Shown: positions 16,147-24,753 of the stretch, in pieces
How the letters are laid out: the number at the start of each line of letters is the position of its first letter
Numbering within the stretch: position 1 is the stretch's first letter
Source: Laceyella putida
Lineage (GTDB): Bacteria > Bacillota > Bacilli > Thermoactinomycetales > Thermoactinomycetaceae
NCBI RefSeq assembly: GCF_042665195.1
Contig: NZ_JBHTBW010000087.1
Location: forward strand, 1 to 64,000
Reading direction: 5' to 3'
Length of the DNA: 64,000 nt
The notes under the pieces: generated by a model
What the model saw: the letters and a program-made list of their open reading frames with translations, nothing else
Told to the model about the DNA's origin: nothing
Databases searched by the model: none
Translations under genes and position numbers: made by a program

Positions 16147-17435
16147 GAGGGCTTCCGTTTCCTTTCCGGAATGAACTCATCGCTGGGAATGACTTGGAGT
16201 GGGGGACGCATGGACTTCAATCCGGGTTGCCCTTGTCCTTGGAGTTGGAAGGCGTATCGGTCGCCTAGTGTATCATCCGGTTTCATGCCGAGTTCCATCC
16301 GGGCTTCATTGAGTGTCGTGATCCCGGCTTGGAAGGCTTGAGACACGCGAGCAAATTTGCGCTCTTCGTTTTCTTGTAGCGCCTTGACTTGAGACAGATC
16401 AAATTGAGCAACAAGCCCTTCACTGGCCAACAGTTGCGCGGTGATTTTAGATTCAATCCGTTTGAGTGCCGGGACGATGGTTTCTTCCCACAGGTGTTTC
16501 CGCGCTTCGCTGTAGTTGCTGTATTTTCCGCCGTATTTGATACCGGTATAGGAGGGGATGAGTACCGGGTCGACCCCGAATGCCCCGCAAATCCGGGTTT
16601 CCGTCAGGGCCCGAACGGTTTCAAATTCCATGTCAGAAAAACTGAGGCCAATTTGTTTGTAGTCCAAACCTTGCCCCAATACCGCTGGCTTGAACCGATT
16701 TCTACCTTTGAATCCTTTAAACCATTGGAACCATTTTTCTCTGGTGCGTTCCACTTCTTCTTCACGCAAGCGCTGATCAGAAGAGAGGATCCCATAAGGA
16801 ACCGCAGCGTTTTTAAAGAAGGCACGGGTAAAGTCGGTAGCTTCATTATCAATGCCCACTTCACGCATGACACGAGCCAGAGGGGAGAGACCCATGCTTG
16901 GATTCAAGGGATCAGGGAACTTGAGATGTAGGATTTGCCAAGGTTCAAATCGGATCGGCTGGCCACTCACTTGATAGTGGTAAGCCACAATATTTCCGGC
17001 ATCATTTACTACAGGTATCATGCAATCCGAGCGTAAGACTTCCATTTCAACGATCGGCGCATCGATGTGATTCCGACGCAGGAGCAGATACGCATTGCCG
17101 GCTGTGTTCAAAAAGGTATGCACCCATTCCCATAACTCATAAGAGGAGAGGAAGGGGTTGGGTCGGGTGAGTAGGCGAGAAAGCCAGTGATCAGGTAGCT
17201 CCTCTAATCCTTCGGGCGTAGGTCGGTACACCTTGAGCGGTGCTTCCGGGGCCGAGGTGGCAATCATGCTGATGCAGGCGGAAGCGATGCTGTTTTTGCG
17301 GTATCCTTCCTCGGTCAGGGCATAAAGGTCAATCTCCGGGTCCGTACGGACATGAGTCCAGGTCGTAAGAAAGGTCGGAGCCGCTTTCTTCTCAAACTGT
17401 TTAATTCGTTCCGATAAGTTGAACACACGGTTCAC
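16143..17435 (-). CDS. Phage portal protein (HK97 family)
   Basis: 430 residues. Conserved portal segments are visible: LLTRPNPFLSSYELWEWVHTFLNTAGNAYLLLRR (~88-121), WQILHLKFPDP (~165-175), GLSPLARV, and TETRICGAFGVDPVLI...SEARKHLWEETIVPALKRIE (~275-335). It ends with GITTLNEARMELGMKPDDTLGD, the usual portal tail. It starts at GTG with AAAGAGGTG upstream. The portal ring is the DNA gate. The downstream head protein begins with a copy of this tail motif. Confidence 0.95.
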   Translation of the reverse strand: MNRVFNLSERIKQFEKKAAPTFLTTWTHVRTDPEIDLYALTEEGYRKNSIASACISMIATSAPEAPLKVYRPTPEGLEELPDHWLSRLLTRPNPFLSSYELWEWVHTFLNTAGNAYLLLRRNHIDAPIVEMEVLRSDCMIPVVNDAGNIVAYHYQVSGQPIRFEPWQILHLKFPDPLNPSMGLSPLARVMREVGIDNEATDFTRAFFKNAAVPYGILSSDQRLREEEVERTREKWFQWFKGFKGRNRFKPAVLGQGLDYKQIGLSFSDMEFETVRALTETRICGAFGVDPVLIPSYTGIKYGGKYSNYSEARKHLWEETIVPALKRIESKITAQLLASEGLVAQFDLSQVKALQENEERKFARVSQAFQAGITTLNEARMELGMKPDDTLGDRYAFQLQGQGQPGLKSMRPPLQVIPSDEFIPERKRKPS

Positions 17436-17449
17436 CTCTTTCGATCAAA

Positions 17450-17470
17450 ATAAAAAGACCCTGAAGGGTC
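17450..17470 (-). terminator. Terminator between the Mrr-like gene and portal
   Basis: GACCC-TGAA-GGGTC followed by TTTTTATTTT on the minus strand, marking the inserted nuclease gene as an independent unit. Confidence 0.75.
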
Positions 17471-17473
17471 GGT

Positions 17474-18067
17474 TTAGATCAACCATCGCATTAATTCACT
17501 TCCATCTATCAGTCGAATTTGTTCCTTTTTTGCATATTTGATTCCTGCACTCGTAAAATAGCCAGTTGTAATAAAATAGGCTTCATCTGCATTATGAAAG
17601 TGTTTCACTCCAACGAATTTCATAACTTCGCCGGACGGTACTTGTTTTTGATATCTCTTGCATTGAACAATGATTCTTTTTCCATTCTTATAACAATCTA
17701 AGTCAATGCCTTGATCACCTGTTGCCTTAGTGACCTTAACCAGATAACCTCTTTTTTCAAATTGTTTGCCTATAAAGCGTTCAAACTCGAAAGGATCCAT
17801 CTTTTTTAGCTGGTCCAAAGTATAAGTAACCTTAGGTATCTTCTGCTCTTTTGGAGCAATAACATTTGTAAACTGACCAAGGGAGTCACCATATTTTTGT
17901 CGGAATCTGTGGGATTCAATGGCGTCGTGTTCAAGCCAATGGCGAATTATCATAACTATTGGTTTTATCCATTTCGCCATAAAATGGAGAGCCTTTATAC
18001 TTAATCGGAAATAAAATAGGATAAACTCTTTCAGAAATAACCCAAATTCCCGCAAAAACCCTCTCAT
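17474..18067 (-). CDS. Mrr-family restriction endonuclease-like protein with N-terminal membrane helix
   Basis: 197 residues. An amphipathic/hydrophobic N terminus (residues 5-45) may anchor it. The Mrr_cat domain covers ~90-197: LDQLKKMDPFEFERFIGKQF, GYLVKVTKATGDQGIDLD, then IIVQCKRYQ, giving the D-(x)n-QxK active-site pattern, and GVKHFHNADEAYFITTG. Mrr proteins cut modified or foreign DNA. The gene is AT-rich, has its own terminator, and splits terminase from portal, which strongly suggests an inserted moron. Exclusion of competing phages is a plausible role. Confidence 0.85.
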   Translation of the reverse strand: MRGFLREFGLFLKEFILFYFRLSIKALHFMAKWIKPIVMIIRHWLEHDAIESHRFRQKYGDSLGQFTNVIAPKEQKIPKVTYTLDQLKKMDPFEFERFIGKQFEKRGYLVKVTKATGDQGIDLDCYKNGKRIIVQCKRYQKQVPSGEVMKFVGVKHFHNADEAYFITTGYFTSAGIKYAKKEQIRLIDGSELMRWLI

Positions 18068-18108
18068 CTTCTTTCCTCTTTCCTATAGATGTTATTTAGT
18101 ATTTCGGT

Positions 18109-18127
18109 CGTTAAAGGTTCTTTAACG
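18109..18127. promoter_or_regulatory. Inverted repeat upstream of the Mrr-like gene
   Basis: CGTTAAAG-GTT-CTTTAACG, a perfect 8-bp dyad about 40 bases before the start; it may be an operator. Confidence 0.4.
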
Positions 18128-18183
18128 TCAGAATACAGGATAAATTAAAAGAAGAGGAGAGAATAGAGACAATTTAGGGCAAA

Positions 18184-18246
18184 CTATCGCAATTCACCAA
18201 GTAATACAAAATCGTAAGGTGTCACCTTCTTGATAATCGTATCCAT
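18184..18246 (-). CDS. 20-residue peptide gene after terminase
   Basis: ATG with an excellent ribosome site (AAAGGAGTG, seven bases upstream) that overlaps the end of the terminase gene. The frame (starting MDTIIKK, ending LLGELR) closes after 20 residues. The strong site and placement argue for translation. Function unknown; it might be a leader or a small structural peptide. Confidence 0.45.
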   Translation of the reverse strand: MDTIIKKVTPYDFVLLGELR

Positions 18247-18259
18247 ATCAATCACTCCT

Positions 18260-19519
18260 TTAAACAAAGATCTGCATGGGACCATGCGCCTTCAATGTCC
18301 AGCAGGCCAACCCCAATGACATCACACAATCATCATGGGCTCCTTTTGGGGCATTGTAGGTGATGTTTCCACTCTTGGTCATCTCATACTGGAATATCTC
18401 TAACTCATGAATCAATTCAGGGAGTTCCGGAAAGCTGATTTCCTCCCGTTCCAACAACATTTGCAAGTTCTCAATCATCTGCTGTTTGGTCTTATTGGTG
18501 AAGAGAAAGCCTTCCACATACAAGCCCCGTTGTTCCAATGCTTCGATCACGACATCGCCTAAACCGGTAGAGTCCACAATGACTTGGGCATCGTTATACT
18601 CCTTGGCCATCTTCACGATTCGCTCGATCTGTACTTGCCAACTCACTTGGTTGAATCGATCAAAGGCAACCACTTTTCTTTCCTTTACATCGATGACGGT
18701 CAACACCGTAAAGTCAGCTTTACGAGCCAAGTCCACGCCCAGGATATATGCTTTACCAAACTGGGGAGGCTCCAAGATTCCTTTGATACAAGCCCGGATG
18801 TTTCGGAACACACCTGCACTTTCCTCTAAGAACTCCGCTTCATACTCTTGCCGATAAGGTTTTTCTGGCAAGGTCCGTTTCACATCATCCAGCTCTGACT
18901 TCGGAATCAACGGATTAGAAGAGGTAGGAAAACGGAAGCTTTGGTACTCCGGGTACTCAGGGTCTTGGCCACGCAAATATAATTCATAGAACCAGTTCCG
19001 GCCCTTGGGCGTGGAAATAAAAATTGCCCTCCCTTGCGTATCCGTGAGGGTAGGGCGAAGTGCTTCTTCCCAGGCTTCTCTTTTAACCAAAGCGGCCTCA
19101 TCGACAATCAACAGATGAACGCCTTCTCCACGAAGGGAGTCGTAATTGGCAGCCGAACGAAATTCGAGAACGGACCCGTTTTTCAGTTCAATTCGTAAAT
19201 CCCCATTTCGTGCTTTATCTATAAACGGAGCCAATGCACGTCTGGCCAATCGATAAGCGATCAGGGTTTGACGATTGAATGGAGCAACCCACCAGCAAAG
19301 GGAACGGGACTGTTCCAAGGCTTGCTTCATCATCTCGGCCACACAAGCAAATGTCTTCCCCCAACGACGACCACAAGTCAGGATTCGGAACCGGGCAGGG
19401 GAGTCATGAAGCACCCATTGCGCCGTATGTGCTTGGTAACCTTGGACAATCACAGGTTCAGAAGAAGGAATACCGACTTCCCATTCTTGCAAATATCCAT
19501 CGGGAGCGTAGAGACTCAT
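18260..19519 (-). CDS. terL: Terminase large subunit
   Basis: 419 residues. ATPase: Walker A CGRRWGKT (49-56), Walker B LLIVDEAA with Asp140/Glu141, coupling motif ISTPKG (169-174). Nuclease: Asp263 in ILGVDLARKADF, Asp316 in VIVDSTG, and GAHDDCVMSLGLA near the C terminus, the RNase H-like metal site. It packages DNA through the portal. The start overlaps the small subunit stop. The Mrr insertion and the 20-residue peptide separate it from the portal. Confidence 0.97.
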   Translation of the reverse strand: MSLYAPDGYLQEWEVGIPSSEPVIVQGYQAHTAQWVLHDSPARFRILTCGRRWGKTFACVAEMMKQALEQSRSLCWWVAPFNRQTLIAYRLARRALAPFIDKARNGDLRIELKNGSVLEFRSAANYDSLRGEGVHLLIVDEAALVKREAWEEALRPTLTDTQGRAIFISTPKGRNWFYELYLRGQDPEYPEYQSFRFPTSSNPLIPKSELDDVKRTLPEKPYRQEYEAEFLEESAGVFRNIRACIKGILEPPQFGKAYILGVDLARKADFTVLTVIDVKERKVVAFDRFNQVSWQVQIERIVKMAKEYNDAQVIVDSTGLGDVVIEALEQRGLYVEGFLFTNKTKQQMIENLQMLLEREEISFPELPELIHELEIFQYEMTKSGNITYNAPKGAHDDCVMSLGLACWTLKAHGPMQIFV

Positions 19520-19911
19520 GATTCTTCTTCCTTCCTTTTGCCAAAGTCCAAAATGATTCGTTGAGGTTGGCCCGTTTCATGGGGGAGGGAATCAAGCACA
19601 TTTTCACGGCCCCATCGTTTAGGGAATCGGCGAGAAAGTTTCCATGCGGCGGCTTGCCAGCTTCCCTTTTTGGCGGCCTTTTCGATGTGGGCAAGATCCC
19701 GAATTTCGGATTCAGCCAGAGCCATAGTGACTTGATCATGAAAGTCACGGTAAATGCCTTCTTCTTCTCTTGCTCCTTGTCGCATCCAATTATAGATGGT
19801 CTGCTTTGACACCCCCGCATAAGCGGCAGCCGTTTCAATATAATGTCCAAGTCGAATGACGGAAACGATCTTTTTCTGTAGTTCAGGGGTTAGTTTGGTT
19901 GGTCGAGACAT
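19516..19911 (-). CDS. terS: Terminase small subunit
   Basis: 131 residues with an N-terminal helix-turn-helix (IETAAAYAGVSKQTIYNWMRQG, ~28-49) for recognising the packaging site and a helical core (AESEIRDLAHIEKAAKKGSWQAAAWKLSRRFPKRWG) typical of small terminases. It is the first gene of the late minus-strand module and overlaps terL. Confidence 0.92.
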   Translation of the reverse strand: MSRPTKLTPELQKKIVSVIRLGHYIETAAAYAGVSKQTIYNWMRQGAREEEGIYRDFHDQVTMALAESEIRDLAHIEKAAKKGSWQAAAWKLSRRFPKRWGRENVLDSLPHETGQPQRIILDFGKRKEEES

Positions 19912-20046
19912 CGGCTTCCACGCTCCTTCACCTCCTGATACTCTTTTTATAATTTTCTAGATAAGCAAATATAAAATAGTTTATTATTAATATTAGAATT
20001 AAGAGCACCTATGTTGTGTCTATTTACATCTTGGAGGAGGATCATC

Positions 20047-21012
20047 ATGAAAAAGAAAATTAGGTGGGGTATACTTGCGCTTCTTAGTTTGGTACCTATG
20101 TTTCCATCTACAATTCACGCAGCAAATAATTCATCAGTTACTTTTACAGCGAATGTAAATGGGTATGGACAAATTTATCAAATGAATGATGATGGAACCA
20201 ATATTCATGCGGTTAGAAGTAATACTTTTAATGAAGAGGAAGCAACTGTTTCCCCAGACAAGTCTATGATTGCTTTTGTTTCAAATATGGACGGTGATAA
20301 TGATATCTACGTCATGGATGCAGATGGATCAAACCTCAAGAAAGTAACTGATAACAACGTTCCTGATTTTGCACCGGCCTGGTCACCAGACGGCAAGAAA
20401 ATTGCTTTCTTAACGACAACAGATGGCTATAACACCACAAAGCTTTGGATTACAGATATTGATGGAAGTAATCCAATAAATGCTACGCCGAAATGGTCAA
20501 CGGTTTCGAGTGGAGACCGTCCCATTCGCTTATACGATATTGCTTTTTCACCAGATGGATTAAAATTGGCTATTACAACCGGATACAACGTAGATCTTGC
20601 TATTGTGAATATAGATGGAACGGGTTATGTTAACTTTAGCGATGAACTGATCGGTCAATGGCATCATGTCCATAAACCTCAGTGGTCAAAAGATGGTTCC
20701 AAAATTCTCTTTAGTTATGAAACGAGTGAAGCGGATGTTCCAGGCCAAGAGGGAGATGTCATGATTGCTACTGTAAAGCCAGATGGTACAGGATACCAAG
20801 AGATCTATCGTACTCAGAAGTTAGAAATTGGACCTGCTTTTTATTCACCTGACGAAAATCAAATTATATTCACTCAAACTGTACCTGGTGAAAATTACGA
20901 AACTGATTGGAACTATACTCGCCAGATTTTCAAAATGAATGCTGATGGTACGAATCTTCAACAATTAACTAATCCACCAACTAATGTTCTATGGGTTGAT
21001 GATTGGAAATAA
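20047..21012 (+). CDS. Secreted TolB-like beta-propeller protein
   Basis: 321 residues from the ATG after TTGGAGGAGG. A signal peptide (KKKIRWGILALLSLVPMFPSTIHA) is followed by at least five PD40/TolB-type blades with the SPDGKKIAF/D-G-x-N signatures (for example DKSMIAFVSNMDGDNDIYVMD and PAWSPDGKKIAFLTTTDG). There is no lipobox and no anchor, so it is probably released outside the cell. It is transcribed against the surrounding phage genes with its own terminator, as expected for a lysogenic-conversion gene. Ligand unknown. Confidence 0.85.
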   Translation: MKKKIRWGILALLSLVPMFPSTIHAANNSSVTFTANVNGYGQIYQMNDDGTNIHAVRSNTFNEEEATVSPDKSMIAFVSNMDGDNDIYVMDADGSNLKKVTDNNVPDFAPAWSPDGKKIAFLTTTDGYNTTKLWITDIDGSNPINATPKWSTVSSGDRPIRLYDIAFSPDGLKLAITTGYNVDLAIVNIDGTGYVNFSDELIGQWHHVHKPQWSKDGSKILFSYETSEADVPGQEGDVMIATVKPDGTGYQEIYRTQKLEIGPAFYSPDENQIIFTQTVPGENYETDWNYTRQIFKMNADGTNLQQLTNPPTNVLWVDDWK

Positions 21013-21023
21013 AAATCATTAAG

Positions 21024-21044
21024 ACCCCGGTACCCCGCCGGGGT
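21024..21044. terminator. Terminator between convergent propeller and methyltransferase genes
   Basis: ACCCCGG-7-CCGGGGT stem, weak T-run on both sides; probably bidirectional. Confidence 0.6.
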
Positions 21045-21087
21045 TGACTATTTATTCGCCAAATTTACATTGTCTATCACCCTAAAA

Positions 21088-21798
21088 TCACTTGATAGCA
21101 ATCCATCCCGCAAAGTTTAGATGTTTCCAAAACAACTCCACATGCCTGAATCCCGCCTGCTTCAGCAGTTCCCTATTCCAATCCAGTGTAATGGGCGTCA
21201 TTATATGACGTAAGGATTCGGCCTTTGCGTGAATGGCATCCCAACTGTATCCGTTCCGATGTTTAAAGTGGTGATACTGATCAATGAATAGTTGGTCCAG
21301 AGGAGCAGAAGAGGCAATGACTTTTTCCACCAAGAAGAACGCGCCCCCCTCGAGCAACGAATCATAAACCTGTTGAAGGAGTTGGATGCGATCGGACACC
21401 GTAAGAAACTGTAAGGTCAGAACGCCCGCCACGACCGAGGGTTGCAGGTCAGACGGATAATCGGCGGGGAGGTGCGCGTATCGGATGGAGACATCGGGGT
21501 CATCCGCAAACCGCTCCTTGGCTCGTTCCGCCATGGCTAAGCTGTGATCCAACCCAACATAGCGAACGGGAACACCTTTTTGAGACACACGTTTCCACAT
21601 CTGAATGGTATCGCCCAGACTACACCCCAAATCAATGACATCGGAATCGGCTTGAATAAATGGCTCGGACAGGTGAGCCAAGAGTTCCCTCATGGTATAG
21701 AGGCCAGGGATGGAGCGGGAGAGCATATCCGGGAAACAGCGAGCCACTTCTTCATCAAACACCCAAGGCCCCTTGGGTCGATGGGTTAAGCTTTCCAT
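21088..21798 (-). CDS. CmoA-like SAM-dependent methyltransferase-family protein
   Basis: 236 residues closely following the CmoA pattern: VFDEEVARCFPDMLSRSIPG at the start, DLGCSLGD as SAM motif I, VLTLQFL, and YHHFKHRNGYSWDAIHAKAES. CmoA makes carboxy-SAM for tRNA wobble modification. In my hand alignment the residue matching E. coli CmoA Arg199, which holds the carboxylate, is Ala here, so this protein may use plain SAM or another derivative. The start with GGGAGCGAG upstream lies inside the end of the ParB-methyltransferase gene, so the two are coupled. Confidence 0.85.
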   Translation of the reverse strand: MESLTHRPKGPWVFDEEVARCFPDMLSRSIPGLYTMRELLAHLSEPFIQADSDVIDLGCSLGDTIQMWKRVSQKGVPVRYVGLDHSLAMAERAKERFADDPDVSIRYAHLPADYPSDLQPSVVAGVLTLQFLTVSDRIQLLQQVYDSLLEGGAFFLVEKVIASSAPLDQLFIDQYHHFKHRNGYSWDAIHAKAESLRHIMTPITLDWNRELLKQAGFRHVELFWKHLNFAGWIAIK

Positions 21799-23264
21799 CC
21801 GACTCGCTCCCATCTCTGTTCAAATGCTTCCAAGGCAGCCGATACCCGATCCATGCGAGAACCATCCGAATAGGGGAGGTTAAATTCAAAGGCGATGGCT
21901 TCTCTGACCCGTTCCTTGGTAATGGTGGGGGTTTCGGCTTCGATGTAGTATTGCTGTTCCAGTTCCCGCATGCGCACGTGTTCAAAGAATGGGGTGAAGA
22001 GTTGCAACAGCTCCTGTTTGGTGTGATACTTTTGGACCTTGGGAGTCCCTCGGGAAAGGTCGCCCAACAAAATGCCCTCTTCATAATCGAGAAGAAACTG
22101 CCCGTTTTTGCTAAAGTTGTTACTGCGTTCTTCCCGAAAAAAGCGGGTATATCCGTTATTCGTCCGGTTCATCGCCCACACGGCCACTTTGGTTTTCTCG
22201 GTACAGAGACCGGCTAACAAGGCCACGATGTGTTCGCGATCCGCTTGAAAGGGAACGGAGTTTAACACACTGGATAAAAAGATCGTGCTAAAGGCTTTCC
22301 CTGTGGCAATGACGGATAAAAAGTGATCCACGATGGCCAATGAGGCGTCTTTATCCACCTGTGAACTTCCGGGCGGGCAGTGATACGGTTCAAAGGGAGT
22401 CACATCAATACCCGCTTCCCGTAGGATGTGGGTATCGGTGAGATGTCCAGCCCCAAAGTCACAAATGGTCTTGCCGTAGTAGCGAATCCATTGGATACGT
22501 TCTTTCCCTTTCAGTGCCTTCATCTGGTTGGATGGCTTTTGGAACAGGTGGATATACATACCCAGTCCCAATCCGGCTCGGCTGGTCAATCGTCTACGAA
22601 AGGCCCCGGTTCGCAGCATATCGGCATATTCCTCATGGATGGTAAAGTCCATGGACAGTTGGTTGAGTGCCATATCAACGGCATCGGCTCGTTCCTCCTC
22701 AATGAAGACCACGGGAATTCGCTCCATCTTTTTCATCGCCCAGAGATGAAGACGCCCCAATCCATTCAACACCCGATTATCCCTTGTGGCAATCAGGGGA
22801 GGGAGGGGAGAGATCTTGGATAATTGTTGTGCCGTCACGGTGGCATAGGGTCTAAACCGATGTACATTTTTTTGCAAAAATGGCTGAATGTCACTCATTT
22901 CATACGATAGACAAGGGTAGGGATCAGTGGTAGGGGTGATCCCTTTGGGAACGTCTGACATCTGAAAGGTTCTGGTGGTTTGGTGCAAATCATTGGTCCC
23001 ACGATTGAAAAGAATGTTAAAGGTTTTTCTTTTTTCGATGGGCAATTCTTTGGAAACCATCACAGGCACTTGGGTAAAGCCCAACTCTTTGGCCACCCGA
23101 TGACGCTGATGGCCGGAGAGAATCTCCCCATCGGGATGAATGACCAAGGGGAGAAGGAAGCCAAAGGTAGAAAGGGACCAGGAGACCTTGGATAATCGTT
23201 CTTCATCCGCCTGACGGGGATTGTAGTGAGAGGGAAAAATGGAATCAATATCAACTAATTTCAT
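21786..23264 (-). CDS. Double ParB-N domain fused to a SAM-methyltransferase-like domain
   Basis: 492 residues. The first ParB/Srx domain (~1-95) has SHYNPRQ and GEILSGHQRHRVAKELG. A second, degenerate ParB-like module (~130-200) has RDNRVLNGLGRLHLWAM. Then comes a Rossmann fold with motif I ICDFGAGHLTDTHILREAGIDVTPFEPY and IFLSSVLNSVP in place of the NPPY/DPPW motif of DNA N-methylases. So it is not an ordinary adenine or cytosine N4 methylase. It overlaps its neighbours on both sides. A nucleotide or DNA modification role is an inference. Confidence 0.78.
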   Translation of the reverse strand: MKLVDIDSIFPSHYNPRQADEERLSKVSWSLSTFGFLLPLVIHPDGEILSGHQRHRVAKELGFTQVPVMVSKELPIEKRKTFNILFNRGTNDLHQTTRTFQMSDVPKGITPTTDPYPCLSYEMSDIQPFLQKNVHRFRPYATVTAQQLSKISPLPPLIATRDNRVLNGLGRLHLWAMKKMERIPVVFIEEERADAVDMALNQLSMDFTIHEEYADMLRTGAFRRRLTSRAGLGLGMYIHLFQKPSNQMKALKGKERIQWIRYYGKTICDFGAGHLTDTHILREAGIDVTPFEPYHCPPGSSQVDKDASLAIVDHFLSVIATGKAFSTIFLSSVLNSVPFQADREHIVALLAGLCTEKTKVAVWAMNRTNNGYTRFFREERSNNFSKNGQFLLDYEEGILLGDLSRGTPKVQKYHTKQELLQLFTPFFEHVRMRELEQQYYIEAETPTITKERVREAIAFEFNLPYSDGSRMDRVSAALEAFEQRWERVGWKA

Positions 23265-23868
23265 GGAACCCCAACCTTTGTTTGATCTCTTGATGGATGG
23301 ATTTTCTATCGAAACCGACGGCGAGTTGGATTTCGTTTAGCCACTCTTCAAAGACTTCGCGTTCCACAAGGAAGTGATAAGAACCGATGGTGACTTTGAC
23401 ATCCGCCTTCTTATAGTCGATCTCTTCTTCGTCGGCATCTAAATCATCCCATTGGGCATCGGGGAGGGACGTAAGCAATTCGTCAAGTTCCTCCTCGTAA
23501 AAGCCCGTGAGTGTTAACAGGTCTTCGTCTAATTCCTCTAAGAGCGTAGCAAGTAATTCCTCGTTCCAATCGCCTCCCACTTTGTTCAGGGTGACGTTGA
23601 GTGCTTTTTCCTGTTGCTCATCGAGATCCACGACGGCACAGGGCACCTTCGTGTAACCTAATTCTTTGGCGACTTTAAACCGTTGGTGACCCCCGACCAA
23701 ATATCGGGAACGTTTATTCCAAATCAAGGGATCGACCAACCCGAAGGTTTCGATGGACTTTTTCAGCTTCTGATAAGCCGGGTCTGTGGGTTGTAAGTCC
23801 ACCCGGGGGTTATAGGGAGCTGGATGAATGTCATCGATCGAAATCCATTCGATTCGTAATTCCTTCAT
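23251..23868 (-). CDS. ParB/Srx N-terminal domain protein
   Basis: 205 residues. ParB-N fold with PAPYNPRVD (~17-25), YLVGGHQRFKVAKELGYTKVPCAVVD (~56-81) and ALNVTLNKVGGDW. The second half is very acidic (DDLDADEEEIDYKKAD) and ends in a small beta/alpha piece. Phage ParB-N proteins next to terminase genes are common and some act as nucleases or CTP-dependent switches. It is the first gene of the three-gene overlapping set with the fusion and CmoA-like proteins. Confidence 0.85.
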   Translation of the reverse strand: MKELRIEWISIDDIHPAPYNPRVDLQPTDPAYQKLKKSIETFGLVDPLIWNKRSRYLVGGHQRFKVAKELGYTKVPCAVVDLDEQQEKALNVTLNKVGGDWNEELLATLLEELDEDLLTLTGFYEEELDELLTSLPDAQWDDLDADEEEIDYKKADVKVTIGSYHFLVEREVFEEWLNEIQLAVGFDRKSIHQEIKQRLGFHEIS

Positions 23869-23884
23869 GGTATCCTCCTGAAAT

Positions 23885-23912
23885 GAAAAAAATCCGTACC
23901 CAAAGGCACGGA
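23885..23912 (-). terminator. Terminator upstream of the ParB operon
   Basis: TCCGTGCC-TTTG-GGTACGGA stem followed by seven T on the minus strand; isolates the operon from transcription coming from the right. Confidence 0.75.
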
Positions 23913-24161
23913 GAGGGGAGAGAGATTTTTGGTTATCCTTAGTATAAGGGATGGAAGGAGGGGGATGCGCATCAGAATGGAGATAACCTTTGCCTCACAA
24001 ATGTATCACTATCACATCTTGATAAATTAATGGTCTTCTTGCTAGAGAACGAAGTCCTTAAATGGGAATTCAATATTACTTAAATTAAGTTTTTGACTTA
24101 ACGTTCACAAGCCAATCTAAGTTTTCTGATTAAGTCAACGCTGATCTATTGACTAAATGTT
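23913..24161. other. Intergenic, AT-rich, no gene seen
   Basis: About 250 bases with several TTAAGT/ACTTAA tracts (for example around 24078-24130) that make short dyads. It probably holds promoter signals for the ParB operon; no coding frame is convincing. Confidence 0.5.
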
Positions 24162-24749
24162 CTATTCAACCCTTTTAAAGACACAAGAGGATGATAAATT
24201 AGGCTCTTTTCCCAAAAATAAAAGATCGTCCTTTATTTTAAAGTAAAAAATTAAAGATTTATTCATGTTCCTTTCGACATTAAAAACAGTTGCGTTAAAC
24301 TGTACTTGATTATCACTTAATACTTTGTAAGTCCCTCCAGCAGCGCCTTGAGGCCCTCTAGTTTCAAATGCTCCAGATTTAAAAGTGAAATTTGGATCGC
24401 AATCTGCCCAACCATTGTTATTAACGTTAGCTCTTTGTGTCTCCTCCTGATCTAAGTTCCAAGTTCCATCAAGCTCAGCTTCTGGGTTAGGTGCAACCAC
24501 ATCTTTTACTTGAACAACAATGGTTCCCACGCCAATTATGCTTAGAATGGCAATTACAACAACCCCTAACAAAAACATCGGCATCAATCCATGTTTCTTT
24601 ACATTGTTTATCGTGTTGTTTGCAACATTGGATACTTTCTCGATAAAAGTCATCTCTTCCGCCTGATTGACCGTACCAAAATTGTCCCGGCCAATGTTTG
24701 TTTCAAAGTGATTGGATTCCTCATGAGGAGATTTCTTTTCATCCGTCAT
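24162..24749 (-). CDS. Membrane protein with GRDN motif, first partner
   Basis: 195 residues: a hydrophilic N terminus containing NIGRDNFGTVNQ (~19-30), one membrane helix (LMPMFLLGVVVIAILSIIGV, ~55-75), and an outer C-terminal domain of beta character (DGTWNLDQEE, TYKVLSDNQVQFNATVFNVE) with a few Cys. The start follows GGAGGGTAAGAGT. The next gene upstream carries the same GRDN motif near its N terminus, so the two are likely a functional pair. Family not recognised. Confidence 0.7.
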   Translation of the reverse strand: MTDEKKSPHEESNHFETNIGRDNFGTVNQAEEMTFIEKVSNVANNTINNVKKHGLMPMFLLGVVVIAILSIIGVGTIVVQVKDVVAPNPEAELDGTWNLDQEETQRANVNNNGWADCDPNFTFKSGAFETRGPQGAAGGTYKVLSDNQVQFNATVFNVERNMNKSLIFYFKIKDDLLFLGKEPNLSSSCVFKRVE

Positions 24750-24753
24750 ACTC

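Noticed and set aside
21088..21798. Calling the CmoA-like protein a carboxy-SAM synthase
   Set aside because: The residue aligned with E. coli CmoA Arg199 is Ala, so carboxy-SAM binding is doubtful. I kept only the family name.
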